Source: Rhynochetos jubatus (Eukaryota > Chordata > Aves > Eurypygiformes > Rhynochetidae). From it: a stretch of DNA of 64,000 nucleotides. Below, one piece after another: positions 21,321 to 33,200 of this stretch. The stretch is taken from positions 3,471,001 through 3,535,000 of the forward strand of contig CM050656.1 of the NCBI GenBank assembly GCA_027574665.1, read 5' to 3'. Position 1 is the stretch's first letter, and each line of letters starts with the position of its first letter. The position numbers and the translations under genes are program-made. The notes below the pieces were generated by a model, which was not told the origin of the DNA, made no database searches, and saw only the letters and a program-made list of their open reading frames with translations.

Positions 21321-23858
21321 AATGGTTGACCTTTATTCCAATGAACATGGAATCATCATGGCCCAGATGGCTTCAGTGGAAGTGAAGTAGCCACTCTGTC
21401 ACTGTAAAGAGTGAACATGAAACAGGATGGTCCAGAACAAGAGCCGTGCTGGTGCTGGTCTGATGCTGACCACAGTGAAGTGGGTTGCCCAAGTGCTCTA
21501 CTGGGGATTTCAAGGGATGCCAGGACCTCCCAAACCTTTCACAGCCAGGAAGGTGCTGCAGATCTGGAACACCATGCCCACACCATGCCAGCCTTGAAAC
21601 ATGTCCCTGCAGTCCAGAGATTCCTACCCTGTGTGGCTGGTTGCTCCTTGCTGTTAGAGAGCATGAAAATAAAGAAGGGACAGAAACTGTCCTGCTGCCA
21701 CATTTGCTGAGAGGAGGCAAATTGCAAGGTCTGTGAATATTTTTAGTATTTTTTTCTCATGTTACTACTTAGCTGTGGTTTCAACAATTTCTTTGTGGAT
21801 ATGACAGATTCCTAGTGGATATAACAGAAAGCTATAGACAAAACTGCATTTTATTATTATTTTCTGATGCCAAACATTACCAAAATTAGTAAATATTGTA
21901 CAGCTGAATGGAGGGAGGTATGAAGCACAATGTACTTCCTTCCTGCTTTTGATTTGGTTTATGTTTTTAGGTGGGTTACTCATTACAATTTTCACAAACC
22001 AGTAATTCAGGTGGAAAAAGCAGTGAAATGCCAAATTCTGAAGGTTTCCTGTAATTTTTGATTAAGCCACAGAATTAAATAGACTTTCTACGAGGGACTA
22101 CTTCTTCTATAGGGAAACACGACAAAACAAAGTAACAAAACCTGGCTGTTACCAACACTATCATCTTTCTGAGACTCAGATTTTACAGCTTGTAGGAAGT
22201 AAACTGCCAGAAACGAGAATTCTGTTTCCAAAGTCTCACATGTTTCCATCAAACTCCAGCCCATGAAGAGAGTTGGTTTTGGTCATGACATAAATTTTAT
22301 TTAAATTAAGAACTAATGTTTTTTCAGTTAAGCCTGAAATTACTCTTCCTGTAGTCTTGGCACAATAGTGTATGTCAAACTACTCCTGGAGCGCTTTCCA
22401 GCATTTCCTCACACAAATGCTGGCTCTACGTCTTTCATAATTTTCTTTAGAATATTTTTTTATGTGCTAAAAATCATGCAATCTAAGAGCTCTTAAATAA
22501 AAATACAAGTCTTCCGATGTGAACTCTGAAAAAAGTCTTTTTTTAGAAGAAAACTTATTTCAACCAGGTGTGCCATTATTGTATCTGCCATTAATTATGT
22601 CATTTATTAATTTAAACCTTTTTCCACTCACCTCACATAGATTTGAAATAAAATATTCAAACACATTCACTGTCTATAAAAGGGTAAATTCAGCTGTGAA
22701 ACAAAACAGATTTCCATTTTCCTAAAGACTTTTGGCACTTGCTGCTGTCCAGTTACATTAGACTGTAAAAATATTTCCAGTTTTATCAGCCCTTAAGTAT
22801 GTGCCAACCAAATGGGAACGTATAATTCTGTATAAATAAGTCTTACACATAAAGTCCCTCAAGCACTAAGAATATGTAATAGAAACAGTTTATACATTTT
22901 AATTGCCTATAATCGTGACACTGTGCCCAAAAGTGTGATATAAGTTCCATCAGGAAAAAAATAGCTTTTTAGGTAAATTCTTGACAAGACATAACCTTAA
23001 TAGCTTGTGTCTTTTCATGCACTACATATGGTTTTGACAGACTAAAACAGAGGACGTATCAGACACATTATGCATTTTGACATTAAGTAACTAGCAAAAA
23101 GTACATAATTGCATCTTAATGCAGCAAAGGAGAAAATGGAAAAAAAAAAGACTCGAGAAAAGTGTTATAAAACTGGAGATTTGGTGATAGTTGAAACAAA
23201 ACAAAAAAAAAACCCAAACAAAACAAAATCTGGGGGAAAAAGAAAAAGAAGGGAAAAATGCAGACACTTGAAATCTCTCATACCAGGCTAAAAATGAAAG
23301 TAGATAAGATTCCCAAAGCCTGATTAGCCAAAATGCCCATGATGTACCTACAGATGGGCTCACCCAATGTATGTACACACAGCTCCAACACCACCAGCAC
23401 TGTACAGAAAATTACTACGCTAAGAAAAACCCCATAATTTCTAGCTGCTCTTCTTTGTACACAGCTTGTTCTGAGAATTTTTCCTACATGCTATGTTATC
23501 ACAGGTTTCCACAGCAAGGAAAAAAAAGCTGTTTTGAAGGAAAAGAAAGGCACATAATGCAAGTCGGTTTTGGAAAATGCACTGCACTGAAAGCCCGGGG
23601 CCAAGAGCTGGGTTAGGTTCCTGAAAACAAGTCAGAGTAAATAGCACCAGTGCAAGTTGCTATTGAGGACTTCACAAAGTAAGGTGAAATGTACCCAGCC
23701 AGTGCAGGGAGTAAAGTTCTGCATCTGCCTGCAAATGAGAAATAAATGCAAATTTGACCTGTTTTAGAGAAGGATTCTCCAGAGTGGCTACCTCTACTCA
23801 GCAATGTATTAGGTTCAATCACACAAAATGTGTTTGTTCCCACTTCTAGTCTTCTCAG
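21321..23858. other. Unique A+T-rich DNA, no gene recognised
   Basis: No recognised repeat or exon. The 21.4-21.7 kb part is less A+T-rich and keeps frames open on both strands without a recognisable domain. Confidence 0.5.
23130..23270. repeat. A-rich low-complexity tract
   Basis: Purine-rich, A-dominated sequence with several runs of eight to ten A and repeated AAACAAAAC / GAAAAAGAAA wording. The lysine-rich open frame over it (23109-23291) is a composition artefact. Confidence 0.8.
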
Positions 23859-23936
23859 CAATGGACAGACCACCCAAAACTGATGAAAGACACCTAACAC
23901 GTCCGTTGGCTGATACACTCGTTCCCTGGAATGATG
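23859..23936 (+). other. Candidate exon (78 nt), unproven
   Basis: A polypyrimidine-leaning acceptor (CACTTCTAGTCTTCTCAG, AG at 23857-23858) and a near-ideal donor (ATG|GTAAGTA, GT at 23937-23938) bound a 78-nt segment. It is open in the frame that begins ATG at 23861 and reads 25 codons before the donor. Both flanking intron phases would be 1 in that frame. The peptide matches nothing I recognise. Splice-like signals arise by chance in 64 kb, so this is recorded only because a second compatible segment follows at 24162. Confidence 0.17.
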
Positions 23937-24161
23937 GTAAGTACAGGAATATTTATTTCAAGTTATTCTCTAATTATAGAAGTGCATCTAGCTGCAGTTG
24001 GCAGAAGTATGTTTTTAATGTTCAAGTAATCAAGAGGCTGGATGCTTTTCTTTGACATCTGGACTTGCTCAAAGTCATCAATAACCTTGTCACTCTGAAA
24101 GACAGTCTCCTGCAATCTGCTCCTTCGCTCTCAGCCCGCTCGTACTTATCTTGGCTTTTAG

Positions 24162-24223
24162 GGTGTGCAGAGAGACGGCATCATTATACCAACCCTTCGG
24201 CAACGAATGCCAACTCCCTTCAG
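24162..24223 (+). other. Candidate exon (62 nt), unproven
   Basis: An acceptor TTATCTTGGCTTTTAG (AG at 24160-24161) and a donor CAG|GTGAGA (after 24223) bound 62 nt that is open in all three forward frames. The frame that continues from the phase-1 donor at 23936 stays open through it (one split codon plus 20 codons) and exits at phase 0. A strong acceptor downstream (ending at 24441) would give a stop two codons later. This could be part of a small or non-coding transcript, or chance. Confidence 0.15.
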
Positions 24224-27200
24224 GTGAGAGAACCTCTATAAAACCAAAAGCTCTCTTGTACGGGGTCTAGGATCTAAAATAGCTCACACCCCAACTCCCA
24301 GCTTTCGTACAAAGATGCATTTGTAGGTGTACATCCTCGGGATGGGCTTCCTGCAAGGTCCACTGGCGCTGGCATTTCCCATGGTGTCACGTCTGCACAG
24401 AATAAATCTCCTATTTAATTGTCCTGACTCTTCTCCCTCAGATCCTTTGAGGAAGATCATCCTTAATAAGAGTGAGGGGGATCTGGGCGAGATGGGTTTA
24501 TTTTAATGACTTCAACTCTGAATTCGGGATAGCAATTATGATATTTCCTAAGTACACTAAAAGCAGGCAGATAAAACAACAGAAGATGTGACATTCTGCA
24601 AAACAGTAGATTTTAAAAGGAAAACAGAGCGGGTAGAGATGCAATTTTCTACCAATACATTCTGCCGCGATAGCACAAATCGCCTTCGGGTCATCTGGAT
24701 CAACTCGGCAAACACCAACCTTGGCTCAGCAGGTGCTGATGAGAATTCCGACACCACAGAGAAGAACAGGACGAGAAACAATCCAAGAGCTGAAGAAGTT
24801 TCAGTGTGGGCAGTATGTTTGTGAGGGCCACTGCTAGCCAGCCCTGCACAGGGTGACAGACAGACAGAGGGAGCAAGGATGTGCAGGGGGAAGGGAGGAA
24901 ATGCGCTGAGAAAACACCCATGACCGTTTTTGGGGTCTTCAAACAGAAATGTTGCTCAGAGGATGAATGAGCAGGTGACACTCCATGGGCAGCACTTCCT
25001 AAGGGCATGGAGAAAGATAAGCAGAAGGATAATGAAAATGAATCAGGGGTCTGTCAGACAGGATTTCATGAAAAGCAGGAGTCCAGGGGGCTGCATCTCA
25101 TCTTCCAGGTGTTAACTGTTAAGCAGTGATGTGGTATCCGAAAAGGGGCATTTTTGTGGATGCTACGGCTTCTTCCAAGATCAACTACCCCGCAGAATAC
25201 CATGACCTATTCTGCTCACCAGCTGACTGCAGGTATGCAAAGGGAATATAGGAGAGGGAAGCAGAAATATTTTAAAAACCCATGTAAACAAAAAGATTAA
25301 AACCACTGTACAAGGGATAGCAGAGGCAGCTCAAGGTTATGTTTACAGCACAGAGAGCAGAGCAGGGATGCTGAATGTGCACCAGCACCACTTCTCGCCA
25401 TGCTACTGTTATTGTTAACAATAGTCTAAATCACAGCATTTTCCATATAGAGAAGTTGGCAGCTTGCAAAGGATGTGAGTGTCCCCATGTCCACTTTTTG
25501 GGTAGAGAAGCTGAGCAGGGTAACAGCTAAGATGAGGAGTTGTGCCTGGGGATAGTTCAGCCCATTATTTTCTTACAATACTTCATGTGAAAAATAAAAA
25601 TTATAAGAAAATACTACTTTGTACTGGACAGAATTTACTACATGCCACTGGGGTTTAGTGGGTGGTGCGGGTTTACTGGGGATTGTGACACACATTTCAT
25701 GATATGACAACTTCACTTTATGGTTTCTCCTCTCCTCTTACCACCAGCACGATTTGCACACAGCCGAGGTTATGAAGTCTGTAGTCGTAACGCAAACAGA
25801 CCGGCCACCCCTTCCATATCGGTGCGTTTAAATCCACACATCTCAATTCTTACGGCTTGTCTTCAAACCTCAACAGGCAAAAGCACTAATTGCAGAGGGG
25901 AACATATGTGTGCATGTGTGAAAGGTAGTGGGGTCATCCTGTTCAGGCACTTAAATTCCAAAATTAATAGCTCAGTGATTTTTCAATGAGCACTCAAGGC
26001 TCTTAAGCGCTTGTATATAATAATAAATGATAATGCTCAATTTTATTTTAAATAATGCTGTTAAACAATTGAAGTGAGTTCTCCTCACTGTACACTCATA
26101 ATTCTTTATTCAATCTTAGGAGCACATCTCCCTTTTGACCAGAATGCTGTGATATAAAATAACACCTCTCAGCAAGATTGCCACAAAGCTGCCAAAATAT
26201 TTCGAGCTATAGAATACACACCCCAGGAAAAAGTGTGTATTCACAGGTACATTTTATTAGCAACGCGAGCAGCATGTTTTTATACCGAATTTCTAATGAA
26301 CAGATTTTCAGATAATTCTCCCTAGGTTACAGGAATTGCACATAATGATGCAAAACGTGATCTTCTGAAAAGTTTCCAGAGCCTCGCTACACCCCATCAT
26401 GGCGATCGCTATACTCAGCACTGTGTTTATTGTCACATGAAATGCTTCATCACTATTAGGAAACAACTAGATGTTGCTAACTTGCTAAATCTGACAATTA
26501 CAGACAGGTCCCCCGTCACTTTTAACATAAAATCTGACCACATCCACCGCATTGCTTTAAAAGGGCTACGTACTCTGATGTCGTGGAAGGTGAATCTGGA
26601 TTTCTGTGCGCATTAGCATACTAGCACAATTAAATTGGTTCTGCCTTTAGGGTAGCCAATCAGACTGCGCAAATGTGGTTGCTCGTGGAGTTGTTCAAAT
26701 AATTTGCCACTTGGGAGTTATAGTAAAAGAATTCAATCCGGCTTTGCTACAAAAGGAATTAACTCGGAAACATGAGGTCTATCAATCTTCCAGCAAATAA
26801 CCTACAGGCTGAGAAGACAACCTCCTCCTCCTTTTCTCTGCTTCTGTGATTTACAGCAGGGAGCCTGCGCCGCACCATCCTGTTTGTGCGAGTTGTCCAT
26901 TTTTATAGAAAGTACCCTTGGGTTTGTGGAATTAGTTATGTGAATAGCAATTATGGAAGTAAGCCAAGTTGAGCCCAGAGTGCAGGCAGCACCCAGAACT
27001 CATCAACACATGACTCCATTTACACAAAAACACATCCCCAGTAAGGCAATATCACACATCAGCGGATGTTTTCTCTAGTTATATATACAGGAACAGCTGA
27101 ACTGCAATCCCATTTTAAAGAAAGCGAGGGGTTTTCCTCAGCTGACCGTTGATATAGACCCTTTCCAAATCTTCCTTTTGAATGTCTGGATTCAAGAGCA

Positions 27201-30200
27201 AGGCACTGTGGGCCACCTAGGACTGAAGACATAGAGCTTCGCTCTGCACTGTGAGATAGAAAATACTGGCAGTGATGCAGAGAAATCACCAGCTAACCCC
27301 ACAGCATAAGGCACAGCGTTACAGGGGGCGTTGGGTGTGCTGGGGGTGGCTGTCCCAGACAACTGGCTTCCCCCTGCTCCAAGTGCCTTAGCCACTGGGT
27401 AGCTTCTGGTTCACGATGCTGTGGGCACCTCCAGGGATGTCCCTTTGGTCCTGCTTCCACCCAAGAGATTATTGTTAACCATAACAATGAACGGCTGAGC
27501 AATAATAAAGTTTAGAAAAAGAAGAAAGTTATTTTGGATAGTTTGAAGCTAATGCAGGAACCCCATACAACAAAGACTTAGGTTGGGCTTTTACCACGCC
27601 AAACGATGGAGGAGCAGATCACTAAGGTAGAAAAACATTATTTCCTTAAGGGTTGAATCTAAAAAATGTCACTGTTTTAGTTATTTCTCTGCTACGGAGC
27701 AAAACCAAAATAGCACTGGATACACTGCCTTTCTCTGGTAACCATGTGTTTTACCAAACATCCTTCAGCCTACTTTCATATTCCAATCAGATGAACACTA
27801 GGTACACTAATAAAATAATAGTTGCAGAGATTGAAAGAGCCTTGCTTCTCTAACAAAGGAAAATTAGCAAGCTGTGAAAAGGTAAACAGTATTTTAAAAC
27901 ATCAAGCATGACAGACAAACAAATGATTTGCTCAAAAAAGTAAGGATTGTTATTTCCCAGAGGTGGCTGTTATTTTTACAGGTGCCGAGGGCAACCCCCG
28001 CACTGCCCAGCAGTGAGTGTCGGCACCTCTGGCCACGCTGCGCGTTAATGTAATGTCCGCAGAGCTGCAGACACAGCTAGAGCTCTCTGTGATCTGTCAC
28101 TGCTCTCATGACGGTATCTATGACGACAGAACCACATTTTTCCTGTATTTATTCCTGTAGTCCGCTGCATAATTTTATTAATATATTCCATTACATAATA
28201 CCAATAAGACATGCCAGCCAATGAATTTTCATGGGATTATTACACTTAGGAACAGATGAAGTCAATTAGATTTGTCCAATATCACTGACTTCAAGTAAAG
28301 TAAAATAATAATAAAAAAATTCCCATCATAATTGTAACTTTTTACTTTCATCAACTTTTCATCAAGAACCACACCCTGAAAACCTTTTGATACCTCAAAA
28401 TCCACTTCCAGAGCCACTATCACATGTTCACAGCTATAAATATAAGAAACAAAGACTTTGTATTTTGGGTATATGGAATTTTGACATTCAGAATTGTGAT
28501 CTCTTTATTTTTTAATTTATAAATTTCTTTCTGTAAAAACAGATACCTTAAATAGTTAATTGCAAATTATTGCATTATAATGCTGAAAGACCAGCATAAC
28601 TACAAAATAAACGTTTATCAGTTTTGGGTAGAATACAGAACACTAAGAGGCACCAGGCAGTTGGAGATATACAACAAATAAATCTACTCTGTTGTTACTG
28701 CAACCACTTATTTGCTATTAAATATCTTACAGGACAAGCAAACATGTTTTATGGCATTTTCACTACTCTAACATTGAAGAATTTACCATCATTAACACAA
28801 ATCAAAACTACTTGTTATTCAATATTGATTGCAATTCTATAATGAAAGATTACACTGTGTTTGAGGTAACTTCTTCATGGTCAAAGGGTGAGTATGAGTG
28901 CATATATTATCTCTTGAAAGGTTTTGGTCTAACTGCCATCCCTAAGCATCCCAGACCCTATAAGCCCGTGAAGAGGAACAACAGCCCACACATGTTGCCT
29001 GGCACAGCTGCACCCTGGTGCCACTGAAAACTAAATCTGCTCATATTACTCCACTCCCTTGGGGACAGGAACACAGAACAGGAATGCAGAAGGGTTGAAG
29101 ACCGGATCCTCTATGTCTGCATGGATTCTGATACTGACTGTGGTGGTCCTCAGCATATCATGAGCATATGCTAGGAACACCTACACATACCGGGGTGTAG
29201 ATCCTCCTCTGCAATTATATGACTACAGGGGGAAACACAGAAATTATATTTCGAAGTGCAATTATGAAGGTGTTACTTTGCTAGATATGTGAAAGAAAAA
29301 CAGCTTACGAAGCTCTTGTGGCTTCTCAGAAAGAAAAGATAGAGTGGAAAAGTAAGAAAAAACCCAGGTATTCAATGGTGTAAATCAGCATGGTGCTCCC
29401 ACTGCCAGTGGAGTGGTATGGTGCCACTCAATACCCCATCAGGATCTGCTGAGCATTCACAGCCAGGAGGTGTGTACATTGTGACTCAAAACTTGTAAGA
29501 AAGAAAACATTTAGAAACTCAACAAGGTACAATATTAGCATCAGAAAAAATACGGCCTTTAGGCTGAAAATACGATGCAAATACTTGCCAGCATCTCATC
29601 TCTAATTTCTGGCATAATTATTCTATGTCGGGAAAGATGCTAATTTGAATGTCCATTTAGAGCACTGATCAAATTGATGCCACTGTTGGAATTCAATTAT
29701 CTTCTTAGGCTTTCAGCACTGCAACCTAAGGCAATGTGCGTGTCTAACACGACATCAACATTTGTTTATACGCAGAGATAATCAGAAGTGACAAGAAAGT
29801 GAATCTTTTCTTTAAAAGATCTACCTTCAAATGGTTCTGTTTGCTGAATATATTTTCCCAGGGACACTGGAGAATCATGCATCCCAGTTTCCCATCACCA
29901 AGAGCAGTGTCTGCCTCCTTCATCAGGATAATGTCCAAGAAGCCCATGTGCCAGGTATCAGCAGGTGAGCACAGTCTGGCGACAGCCACTGCGACCCACA
30001 GAAATGCCCAGCTTTGTACATCCACAGCAGAGAGTTGGAATGGGATCGTGAGATTTTAAACGTTGTGAAAGACATAAAGATTAATCAAGATGAATCCCTC
30101 CCTGTCGATATACAAGCTCATCCTAGACCATCAGAAACCAACTGTTGGGAAAGGAAAGGCTAAGTGAAAATCCTGCAGTGGGCATGGAGAACACTGGTTC

Positions 30201-33200
30201 TGGCAGAGCGGAGGGCGTTTACATCCCTGGGCAGGGAGCGGGGTCCCTGCTCCAAATGGGATCCTGGAGGGGACAAGGAACCCAGCGTGAGAGATGCTCC
30301 TGCATATCTGTCAACACCTACTGCTGTCTGAGCCTTGGGGAGAGGGGCGGAGCGGGTGCTGCCAGTGAAGGGGAGCACAGACGAGAGCCCCCTCCAAAAG
30401 CTGTGGGAAATCCAGTTTGACCCCTTATCCAGCTATTACAGGGATACAAATGAACAAGTTTTGACTGTGATTCTCGTGGCAAATCTGAGTAGTGATGCCT
30501 TAAACATTGTGCTTTGCATGCCAGTACTTTCCCAGTAAGAACCCCAACAGTAGCTTTGCACCATGACCTGGTCTGTAACTCAGGAGCTCATACTCCACAC
30601 TCCCCCAATAAAACTGACATACAGGGACAGTCTCAAATGGGATTTGGAGGTATTAATTGTATTCTGTAGTTCACACTTTCTTTATTTTCCAAATATGTCA
30701 GTCTCTCCATCTCAGCCTAATTCATCTGCAGGGAACACATGTACAGAGATTTTATGCATCCGTTAGACAAACAAAACCAAGTGTGCTGGTTTCCATTTTC
30801 CTTTGAACCTGAAATTCTGAATTCAAACCTGAATATTTTTATCTAGTCACAGAGTCTTCTGCATTTAAATTTATCTATAAATTCTGGTATTTGTTTCTAT
30901 ACCCAAGATGAGACTTGCACATCCTTTCTTTCTTTTCTACCTAATTTTCCATCTAAAGAATTCTGGTTGTCTGCACAGATTTGCCTTAGTAGGAGGTCTT
31001 TAGCTGGCCATTGGCAATGCTACCAGATGCTGAAATTTTATAACTCTCATTTGAATGGTAATGGTGCTGAATATTCTCAGCTTGCTCTTTATATATCAGT
31101 TGTTAAAAACACATTAATAAAGCTAATAGAATCCTAAGAAGGACCTGACCAAGTTCACAGCCATCCCAAACATAGCAGAGCTTCCCATGAATGTACCTGG
31201 TTCAAAACTAGTTGCTAGTGTTTCAGAAAAAAACCAGACTTTTGAACTAATCTTCTAAATAAATTCTTCGCTTGGAAAAACCATGAGCCTCCTGTTGCTG
31301 TGTGACTACCGACGGCTTTACCCAATGTACTTCAGCTTATGGTAATGGGGAGAATTAGCAAGGTCAGGGATGCTGCCTGCCATGACGAGACTCTTCCGTT
31401 GAGTCACCGACAACTCTGGAATAATGCATTAGGACACGAGGAGTAAAAAGAAATGTAGAGATAAGGTTGGAGGGTTTTTGGTGTACTTTTTGTGTTGCTT
31501 GGAGAGGCAACTGTTGTTTATTTTTGAGATACACACTTCAGAAACATTTTTAATTGTAAAATGGATAAAGACGATGAATTATAAATGCTTCTAAAGGAAT
31601 ACATTAATAAAGGTAGTATATGAAATGAAATTTAATTAAAATTGTCAAGTCATAAGCCTGTAAGGATAAAGTGAATTAACTAAAAGCCTTTATAATGATT
31701 TAATATAATACGGGAACTGAAATTGAAATAGATTTTAAAGTTACTTTAGATTTTTCTTGTAAGAAAAACCAGGAACACATGTGACTAACTTTTTAATTGG
31801 TTTGATCACTGGGAAATAATAGTTGTTGGCTTCATCTTATTTGAACATAATTTTTTATTTATGCATATTTATATTCTTTTTCTATTGCTAATAGAATAAA
31901 AGAAATTAGGTAGCTATGCAAACAATTTGATTTGATTAGGTAATCAAATTAATCTCCAACATCATATGTACGTCCCCTACATCATTCTAGAGTTTTTGTT
32001 TCCAACTCTGATGTACTCTCAGGAACAGAAAGTGACCACCTCCTAACCACTAATATTTAACAAAGACCAACACACATCTCACTGCCTGCTCTCTATTTCT
32101 CACTCCTGATACCTGTGCCAGTCAAACACTTAGGGGTCCAGATTTCCCACTCATGACTGTCAACACACCAAGATAGACTTTTTTTTGTTTGGTTGATTAA
32201 GGCTAAAGTCTAAGTTCAAGAACTTTAAATCTTCCAGTTTATTACTGTTTTTGCTCTATCAACTTTCCTTCAGTTAATGTTTTTTTTCTTTCTCTTCAAG
32301 TATACAGGAAAGAATATCATGGTAACACACAAAGTTATTAGGTATATTTGGATGGACTACTAAGCTAAGGTGATCTCACACTGACTAAAGCACTCCTACA
32401 ATCTCCTGTCTAAAATGGATATGTCAGCTTTTACCCAATCTGTCATTAGAACAGGTTGATACAACTTGACCTAAAAAGTATTCACTTAAGGGAAAATATT
32501 TCTGAAAGGAGATGACTCTTTAAACTACCATAATATATACTCCGTGACAGAAATTTCAAGACAGATTCAGTTTAAATTAACACTGGAAGAGTTCATCCTA
32601 GGTTTCCTGTGTCACACGTGAGTCTTCAGGTAAAGATGGATTTCTTTTCTAAAAGGTGTGTTTTAGTTGAAAAATAAATTGTGGACTCCATATAGAAATT
32701 AATCAGTCAGATTTTGCAGTACATTAGATTAGATAGTCATTAATGGTTTCTTCATGGCTTAAAATCTATAAATCAATTCCATGACAAGAGTTCATGGAAC
32801 TTTTTTCGTGTGTTCACATTAGATGTCTAGTTTGGATCAGGTGTGAACTCAAGAGGATCTCCTGGAGGATTTCTTTCTATCATCTCTTGGTTCACACCAC
32901 AGAGAGGTCACGGAGGACCATGATTGCTTCCAGAAGAAACCCAGCTGGACAAGATGCTTGAGGCTGGCATGCACTGCACTCCAGCAGCTACTGGGCAAGA
33001 GTACATGTGACTGCATCACAGCCACCTAAAATGCAGAGCCTGAAAGAAGTGTACTGGGCATCCTTCGGGCAAGCTGTTCTGCTCTCCAGCTCCTCTCCTA
33101 TGTGCCCCAGGACCTGCTAAGGCAGACATGGCCTTCAATAACCGTGGAGAGCCTCAAGAGAAGGAGAGTGGTGGGATGGCACAAGTTCTGAAAAACAGGC

